From Erigeron canadensis (lineage: Eukaryota > Streptophyta > Magnoliopsida > Asterales > Asteraceae), in assembly GCF_010389155.1 (NCBI RefSeq), contig NC_057769.1, positions 20,646,735 through 20,710,734 on the forward strand: a stretch of DNA of 64,000 bases, written 5' to 3'. Made by a program: the position numbers and the translations under genes. The notes under the pieces were generated by a model, which saw nothing but the letters and a program-made list of their open reading frames with translations, had not been told where the DNA came from and ran no database searches. This document shows positions 57,322 through 64,000 of this stretch, piece by piece (the stretch's first letter is position 1; each line of letters starts with the position of its first letter).

Positions 57322-58361
57322 CTCGCTCGATATCCTTTCTTGCAGCTTCTTAGTATCTTTTGAATTTGGAGGTTTTCAGGTCCATCGGGCACTTGAAAGA
57401 CTTCACAAGAGTCGCCCATTCAGGATAAATACCATCTGCTAGGTAATATCCCTTTCCAAACTATTAACCGAAAACTCTACTCTAGGAGCCTTGTCCTGAA
57501 GTAAATCGTCGAACAAATCTGATTCGTTGAGCACGTTGATGTCGTTGTTCGAACCAGCAGGGCCAAAATAAGCATGCTAGATACATAAATCATATGAAGC
57601 AACCGCTTCAAACATGATTGTTGAATGTCCTTCATCGCCTCGCATGTACTGCCCTTACCATACAACTAGACAGTTCCACCAACCCTAATGCATGAAATTT
57701 ATGCTACCCAGCATACCCGGGAAACCATGAACCTCAGCATATTTAGCAGTTATCCATTGGATATCTGCTTCTGTTGGCTTTCTCAAGTACTCATCACGAT
57801 ATAATTGTATCACACACTTACAAGTCTAAACACTGGTAGCCCGTATTTTGTGCCATTTACTAGTACTCATCTAAAGCATCAGCCTTAAAACTATACGCTA
57901 ACTAACGTATGGCAGAGGTGCACTTCTGGAAGATATTAAAACCGGGACGACCAGTAGCTTCTGTTGCGCCTTTGCGGAAAAATTGAAAGTGCTTCGGTAG
58001 AGGTTGAACACTATCAAAGGAATTTATATCTCGCACTATGCGGAGAAACATTTCCTTTCACATTCGAAACCTTCTATGAAACATGTTGGGTGGGTAAGTT
58101 GGTTCAGGAGCAAAGTAATGATCGTATAAAAGCTTTGCGGCACCGACGTGATCTCGTTGGATCACCGTTCTAGCTAGTCAACTTGGGTCTTGAAGAACTT
58201 GATGCTTCTTGGCTCTGGTTTTCTTCTCTGTCAAAGATAATGCTAAGACAGACACCTATGACCTCGGGATTGAAAACTGCATTGAATTGCGTAACAACCC
58301 GATTGATTGAATCGTAATTGTCGCTAGAAGATGATGATGATGTTGATGATGAACTATACAC
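57322..58361 (-). pseudogene. PIF/Harbinger transposase (HARBI1/ALP1-like), decayed and cut by element D
   Basis: Minus-strand start at 58361 (MYSSSSTSSSSSSDNYDS). Recognisable blocks across several frames: RTVIQRDHVGAAKLLYDHYF after a stop near 58170, then YLRKPTEADIQW, GFPGMLGSINFMH, SNNDINVLNESDLFDDLL, YYLADGIYPEWATLVKSFKC and EAARKDIERV. The first DDE residue is changed (SINFMH, where the family has SIDCMH) and there are many stops and frameshifts. The frame ends at 57322, exactly at the LTR end of D, in the motif that normally continues AFGVLQ; the missing C-terminus should lie left of the lost 5' end of D. In active elements this nuclease works with a Myb-like partner to excise and insert DNA at TTA-type sites. 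Confidence 0.82.
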
Positions 58362-58698
58362 TTTTTGTGGTGGTGTGTGATTGAAATGCTATGAAAATGA
58401 TTGAAATATGTATATTTAGATTAGTGTGATTTGAAATGGTAGTGTGAAAGTGGTATAAATAGGTGTAGAAAATAAAAGTTAAAAGAAAAAAACAAAAGTG
58501 GCTAAACTAGCCGTTAGTTTTTAAAAAAAAATGAAAAATGTTTTTTTTTAATTTTCCAATGGAAACATTTAAAAAAAGGCCCCACATCCATCCATTAACG
58601 ATCGTCTAAGCATGGGAGAAACCCTACGACGTCGCCCGACGCGCCCTATGCTACTATTGTCTTCGGCCGCCGTGAACGCAGTTTAAGGAGGGGCCTTA
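58362..58698 (-). other. 5' region of the Harbinger element, candidate terminal repeat
   Basis: AT-rich upstream sequence, then a GC-rich block. The reverse complement of 58676-58695 begins ggcccctccttaaactgcg next to a TTA, which fits a PIF/Harbinger end and its 3-bp target. The other end is not in view, so the call is tentative. Confidence 0.4.
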
Positions 58699-59480
58699 GA
58701 ATCTTTGAACCAACCTCATACTTCAATTTTTTTTTTATCGTAACTCTTTCGCAATGCCGACTTAAGATTTTTAGGGACCTTAAACGATATCAAATTTGGA
58801 GGCTTACTTAATTAGCATACTAATTGAAGTAAAGAAAGAAATTAAAAAAACGGGTAGCTCAATATATGAATGATTAAAAATAACATATTATTAGTAAAAT
58901 AAAGATAAAAGATAAAGAATATATATCTGTTTTGATCTATGAATGATTAGGAATAATTAGTTAGAATATAAGTAATTGTAAATTGAATTAATATTACATA
59001 AAAGTTGCTTAGTACTATTACTAATTTGAGAAGAACTATCGAATTTCTAAACGATAAAATGTAGAGTTCTTAGTAATTAATTTCTATTTAAATATAAATT
59101 AATTAATTAAGTAATAAATAATATATTTATTTTTAGTTAGATAACAAATAACTATTTTATTTCTTAAAAAAGTGCTAAAAAACCAAAGAATATTGACACT
59201 TAAGTCAAAATCGTAGGTGGCAAATAAAGATAATTTTCACATAATCAAAAATATATTCTTTTTTAGTTATCTATACTCTTTTATAAAAATAATCACACCT
59301 CCCATTTTTAAGAATAGTTACATACGTTATTATAAATTACTCTTAATAAACATTCACTATGGAAAGAGTTTTTATAAAATATCAAATTTGCTCTTAATGA
59401 TTTAATTTAAATTTTAAACTTTTATTTTAATAATTAACACTTTAAGCCTTTATCTTCTAAAAAACTTTCATATCACAATT
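58699..59480. other. AT-rich spacer, nothing recognised
   Basis: Strongly AT-rich. The short open frames are not supported by any motif. Confidence 0.5.
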
Positions 59481-59583
59481 ATATCAACATATACCACTTG
59501 ACACCGTCACCACCACCAATAGTGTCATCACCGACATCATTATACCGGTTTTCCACCAACACCGCCGAATTACGCGGATACCA
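59481..59583. repeat. Inverted repeat, left arm
   Basis: About 100 bp (tataccacttgacaccgtca ... ccgaattacgcggatacc) matching the reverse complement of 60666-60767 with mismatches. The spacer of 1082 bp contains the Ca2+-ATPase exon. Confidence 0.65.
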
Positions 59584-60002
59584 TGCTCGTATAATATAAG
59601 ATAAAAGTATAAATGTTTGTTTAAATGATGTAATCTGTTCGATTTACGCAACTGCTCTTAAAATAAATACTCGGTATTTTCCAACAAAAAAGGGGTAAGT
59701 TTTCACATTTCGAAATTTGCTAATCACTCGAGTCTTAAGAGCTGACAGTTACAAAACTGCCATTTTTGGAATGATTTGTGGTGCATCAGAGCAAGATTTG
59801 CCACTCATCTAAATCTAATGAAGAAAAGGTCAAATGTTTTGGAAACTTAGTAGCCTACCACTTTCTAATTTTACGAATTCTAAGGTTTGAAGTTTTCATT
59901 ACAACACAAAACTTACACACGAAAACGTTTCCTATCCTTCACACTAACACCAAATTAAAATTCTCATGCCGATTGGTTTCATCAACAAAATATATTTAGA
60001 AA

Positions 60003-60176
60003 ATGGAAAGTTATTTGAAAGAGAATTTTGAGGTCGAGCCGAAGAACCCATCCGAAGAAGCGTTGAAGAAATGGAGATCAGCCGTTTGGCTCGTGAAGAA
60101 CCCACGTCGGAGGTTTCGTATGGTGGCTGACCTTGCCAAACGGGCTGCAGCTGAGAAGAAGCGAAGGAAGATACAG
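60003..60176 (+). CDS. First exon of an autoinhibited Ca2+-ATPase (ACA family), isolated
   Basis: 58 codons from ATG 60003: MESYLKENFEVEPKNPSEEA then LKKWRSAVWLVKNPRRRFRM and a basic tail ending KKRRKIQ. This is the N-terminus of plant P2B-type Ca2+ pumps (ACA), including the calmodulin-binding autoinhibitory helix around residues 20-45. The tail looks closest to the ACA4/ACA11 group, by recall. The exon ends in phase 0 at CAG|GTTCGA, a proper splice donor, so the open frame beyond 60176 is intron. No second exon (usually starting EKIRVA or EKLRVA) appears before the LINE at 61.5 kb. It is either the 5' end of a gene with a very long first intron or an exon captured by a transposon. The exon itself has no defect. 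Confidence 0.82.
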
Positions 60177-60665
60177 GTTCGATGCATAGTCTTTTCCGCT
60201 ATTCATACATATAAGTTCATTAAAATCTATAAATTTGCATTTCTAACGCTCGAAAATGACTAATAAGAGAGCATTAAAAATGAATAAAAATTACCTAAAT
60301 GAATCACAAGCTTTTTTTTTTTTTTTTTTTGTGTACGTGCTGGGGTATATATATATATATTCGTAGGGGAGATATAAATTAATCATTATCATGTTCGATA
60401 TGATTTATTTTTATATATACAAAAGTACATATACTTTAATTTATATGTATTTCGTAAAGTGAAATTCAAATAATCAAGAACAACATCTAAATCAGTAAAA
60501 TTAAACACTCAAATTTAATCGTATAATCAATAATTTTGCACGGTACATTTGTATTCCAAATAAGCACTCGTATATAGATGGATTAATGCAAATTAACAAT
60601 TTTTTATATAAGTTACCGAAAAAAGAAGATAGTTAGCTTCTTGTTTTTCTTTATAACAACCATCG
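60177..60665 (+). other. Sequence downstream of the ACA exon (intron or filler)
   Basis: AT-rich, with a T run at about 60312-60330 and a (TA)n run near 60346-60360. No coding sequence seen. Confidence 0.45.
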
Positions 60666-60767
60666 TACCTGCGTAATGCGGTGGTGGTGGCGGGAACGAC
60701 GGTCTAGTGGTCTCGGTGACGGTATTATTGGTGTTGGTGGCGGTGTCAAGTGGTGTAGGTTGATGTA
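60666..60767. repeat. Inverted repeat, right arm
   Basis: Starts tacctgcgtaatgcggtgg and ends ggtgtaggttgatgt; the reverse complement of the left arm at 59481-59583. Confidence 0.65.
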
Positions 60768-60881
60768 AAGGTGGTAGTGAAATACTTATAGAGATAAGAG
60801 AAAATCACGATAATAGCCAATTTTTGTTGCGATCGTACCAAAATAGCCAAGTTTTTTCGGATTATCACAAAATAGCCATAT

Positions 60882-61093
60882 AAATCGCAATAATCTGCAA
60901 GAATCGCAATGAGATTCTTGAGAATCGCAATATGAGAATCGCAATATCGCAAGATCGCAATGAGATCTTGCATGATTGCAATGAGATCTTGCAAGATCGC
61001 AATGAGATCAATGAGATTATACAATCGCAATGAGATCATAGAATCGCATAGAGATCATATAATCGCATAAAGATCATAGAATCGCATAGAGAA
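60882..61093. repeat. ATCGCAATGAGATC minisatellite
   Basis: About a dozen variants of atcgcaatgagatc / agaatcgcatagagatcat at 14-22 bp spacing. It includes the perfect palindrome gatcttgcaagatc (60985-60998). Upstream (60795-60880) aatagccaa recurs three times as aaatagcca-type blocks. Confidence 0.85.
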
Positions 61094-61526
61094 CCTGCTG
61101 AATATTGAGATTCCCCATCTTTTCCTTTCTTTTCACTGTTAAAAAATCTCTAACAAAAAGGTAAAATTATCTTCAAAACAATATGGTGTCAAAAGGGGAT
61201 CTGACGATTGGCGATCAGATTCAACAAATTCCTCAAATTCATCAACCTCTCCCCAAATCTTATTAATTACATACAATAATAACTCTAGATCTAAGAACAA
61301 CAATTTCTACGATAATTTTTCTAGAATTAATTAAGCCAAACTTCTTTTATGCCTCCACCGTTGCCATTTGCTTTTTCTTTATAATTTCAGATCAAACTCT
61401 TCTTTTTCATCTCTACTTTCTAATTCAATCTCTCCTGTCATTTTTTATTTTATTTTTGCGATTGAAAACCCTAGATTTTTGGGGAAAATGTCTTTGTGTG
61501 ATCTAAGCCCTATTTGATGCTAAATT
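61094..61526 (+). other. Probable 5' untranslated region of the LINE
   Basis: No ORF of note. The left end of the LINE cannot be fixed because no target repeat is visible within the window. Confidence 0.4.
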
Positions 61527-62712
61527 ATGCCAAATAAGCGTAGAACATTAGATAGAAAAGTTGTTGTACCTCGAAAATTTGGGGATTCTATCCACAATCT
61601 AAAGAGTAAGATGAGAGAAAATTATGTGGGGAAGACAGAGAGTGTTGGAGATGATGTTGTCGATCCTTGTGCTATTGTACAGAGTCCTCATAAATCTGGA
61701 AGTAATATAGAGGGAAGCTGCGCCAAAACAAACTCAGGGGAGTTAGTCAACTACAATGATGATGCAAATGTGGCTGCTTCAAGTAACCCAAATGCAAGTC
61801 TTAGGGTGGATGAAAGTGAAGTGGTGAAGGATAACAATGTGTAGAATGCAACTCTTACTGCTGATGGGGAAAAAACAGTAGAGAATGTGATGAAACAACC
61901 TGTGGTCAACAATAAACAACCAAAGACCTATGCTTCTATGGCTGCACCTAATGATAGTTTATTGGACAGGGAGACTCCTGTAAAGAGTAATGATCAGCAG
62001 CTGCCACCAATGCCACCAAAACCTCAAACCATCGATGAACGTCAGAATGGTGGTAATAGACCTTTGTCATATATTGTTGCGTTAGGAAAGACAGAACAAC
62101 CTCGTAAAGTTAACTTTTCGAGCTTTGTCATTGGATAATTGTGTTGAAGGTGTTGATTTGACGATCCCTATGGCATCTGTTGAAGAGGTAAACACTAGAT
62201 TTGCTAATATGTTATATGGATACTTTTTGGGGGATAGATTGGCTTTTCCAGTTGTGGAAAATTATGTGAAAAACACTTGGGGTAAATTTGGACTTAGGAA
62301 AGTGATGATGAATTCTTTAGGTTTCTTTTTCTTTAAGTTTGACTCAAGGAGGGGTTTGGATCAGGTTATGGAGAAGGGACTTTGGTTAATTAGATCGGTT
62401 CCAATTATGCTAAATATCTGGACACCTAACACGAGTTTGGCTAAGCAAGATTTAACTCAGGTCCCAGTTTGGATTAAAATGCATGATGTACCTCTTGTGG
62501 CGTATACAGAGGATGGTTTGAGTGTGCTAGCAACTAAGGTGGGTACTCCTATCATGTTAAACTCTTATATGAGCGCTATGTGCTTAGACTCCGGGGGAAG
62601 AAATAACTTTGCTAGAGCTCTGGTTATGGTACACTCGGAAGATGAATTGAAATCAAATTTGGTTGTGGGAATCCCGAAATTGAACGAAACAGGTTTCACA
62701 AAGGAAAAGTGA
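61527..62712 (+). pseudogene. L1-type LINE ORF1 (DUF4283 domain)
   Basis: Starts at MPNKRRTLDRKVVVPRKFGD (61527). The frame has a TAG at 61842-61844, continues in frame to about 62130, then shifts by one; 62125-62712 carries the DUF4283 domain (VEEVNTRFANMLYGYFLGDR, NTWGKFGLRKVM, GLDQVMEKGLWLI, WTPNTSL, VPVWIKMHDVPL). Plant L1 ORF1 proteins with this domain plus a zinc knuckle bind the RNA. A second frameshift near 62710 leads to the knuckle. Confidence 0.85.
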
Positions 62713-64000
62713 CTATTGAATATGAATGGGCACCCCTCGATGCTCTCACTGTAAGGTTGTTGGTCATTCGGATAAGGGCTGCCAGTGGAATATTCCTGTG
62801 GCAAAGAAACCAATGGGTGAGACTGTGGCTGACGATGGTTTTATTCAGGTTGGACGTAAAGGTAGAAAAGGGAAACAAGCTCAGAACTTAAACACTAAAC
62901 AGGTAGATGGGATACGGCTGACTAAGCAAAAAACACAATGGTTTTATAGGACGAAAAAGGTTAACAAAAAGCCAAATGGTGCTTCATCTTCAACTGAAAC
63001 TTCAAAAGAGGAGACAACTCCAAGGGAAATGAATACTCATGAAGCCAAAGAGAAGACCAAAGACAATCAACATGTTCCTGTTGTTAACATAAGTAATAAA
63101 TTTGATGCTTTAAATGGCGAGGTGCCGTTGGATAAAGAGGAGGGACGGGCAAAGCAAGTAGATGTTTTAGTGAATGATAGTGATGAGGATGATGTTGATG
63201 ACACTTCGAATGAAACAGCTACTTATTTGGGGTACAAAGATAAAAAGAAAAAAGGAGCAAGTACTTGGAGTCAGGTGATTTCCGATAATCAATTGGCTAT
63301 GTGTGCGATCTTGGAGTCCCATATTGCTACAGATCAATTAGTTCAATTATGTTCAAAGGTGTTTAATAGATGGCAATGGACTTCAAACGGAAGTGTATGT
63401 GTAAAAGGGGCAAGAATCATTTTAGGTTGGAATCCAGATGTTCTTGATGTGATGATTTTATCCCAAATGGACCAAGTTATTCATGCCCAAGCTATTATTA
63501 AAGAGAATAAGAAAGTGGTAATGTGTTCCTTTGTGTATGCTCATAATAGGTATTATCAAAGGCGGGAACTTTGGAATAACTTGGCTGTGCACAAGCCTTT
63601 TGTGCGTGGGACTCCGTGGTGCCTCCTAGGGGATTTTAATGCTGCTTTGTTTCTAGAAGATAAACTTTCAAGCTCTTCTACTTTGGACATAGCATTGAGA
63701 GAACTCAAGGAAGCTGTGGAGGATATTGAGGTTTTTGATGTTAATAAAACTGGATTACATTTTAGTTGGAATCAGAAACCCCAAGGTAATGATGGACTGT
63801 TAAAGAAGTTGGATCGTGTGTTGGCAAATTCAGAGTTTTTGGATGCTTTTGTTGGAGCCGTTGCGGTGTTCCAACCCTATAGAACCTCTGATCATGCACC
63901 TGCTATCTTGAGGTTGCCGGTTAAGGTAAATTTCAAACCAAAACCGTTTAAATTTTCTAATGTTCTTATTCATAATGACAGTTTTAGAGAGGTCATGTCG
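62713..64000 (+). pseudogene. LINE zinc knuckle and endonuclease, fused by deletion, runs off the window
   Basis: One frame open from about 62714 to the window edge. Zinc knuckle CSHCKVVGHSDKGC (about 62744-62785), a basic/acidic linker (DSDEDDVDDTSNETAT), then directly the AP-type endonuclease from CAILESHIATDQLV (about 63305) through VYAHNRYYQRRELW, PWCLLGDFNAALFLED, FSWNQKPQG, LDRVLANSEF and YRTSDHAPAIL. The endonuclease start with its W-N-x-R-G motif is missing; the ORF1 tail (KGASTWSQ) runs straight into it. The endonuclease nicks target DNA; RT would follow beyond the right edge. Confidence 0.85.

Noticed and set aside
57964..58173. Plus-strand open frame in the Harbinger region as a gene
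   Set aside because: It is antisense to recognisable transposase sequence.
60177..60263. Extension of the Ca2+-ATPase exon to the stop at 60263
   Set aside because: Codons after CAG|GTTCGA do not resemble the family, while the boundary is a good splice donor at a sensible place.

Overview
The window is nuclear DNA of a flowering plant. The transposon proteins (long-LTR Tekay-like gypsy elements, a Sirevirus-like copia element, a LINE with a DUF4283-type ORF1) look most like those of a eudicot, probably Asteraceae. That placement is recalled resemblance, not a search. I see no complete host gene, no tRNA or rRNA gene and no CRISPR array. Almost everything is transposable-element sequence; the only host-type coding sequence is one exon of an autoinhibited Ca2+-ATPase.

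Layout. 1-2.8 kb: the end of a CACTA transposon abutting a truncated long LTR. 2.97-5.3 kb: two arrays, one of ~230-250 bp units with an internal hairpin, one of short AAAATCA(N)TGATTTT palindromes. 5.3-10.2 kb: MITEs, a long-arm foldback element, a Helitron 3' end and AT-rich spacer. 10.2-21.4 kb: element A, an almost intact Ty3/gypsy (Tekay-like) retrotransposon on the minus strand, with both LTRs, a 5-bp target duplication (AATGG) and one in-frame stop in its polyprotein. 21.4-57.3 kb: a nest of insertions. 57.3-58.7 kb: a decayed PIF/Harbinger transposase gene. 58.7-61.1 kb: AT-rich spacer, the Ca2+-ATPase exon between ~100-bp inverted repeats, and an ATCGCAATGAG minisatellite. 61.1-64 kb: a decayed L1-type LINE running off the right edge.

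The nest, outermost first: the Harbinger gene is broken by Athila-like element D (only its 3' part and one LTR are visible). The LTR of D is split by element C, a small Tat-like gypsy element (LTRs 26609-27205 and 56308-56897, duplication ACTAG) that keeps gag/protease remnants and an antisense ORF but shows no reverse transcriptase or integrase. The antisense ORF of C is split by a Sirevirus-like copia element E on the minus strand (30728-54143, duplication CGCAT). The pol of E is split and partly deleted by Tekay-like element B (39078-48696), which has the unusual order internal-end/LTR/internal/LTR.

Cross-element signals that the usual feature types do not explain: a 15-bp palindrome CACTGCGGCGCAGTG in LTRs of unrelated elements; a 34-bp motif in the leaders of A and B and the LTRs of B; TGACGTCA palindromes plus TATAAATA in the copia LTRs and again in front of the extra post-pol ORF of that element; and a 31-bp deletion that removed that TATA box from the copia 5' LTR.
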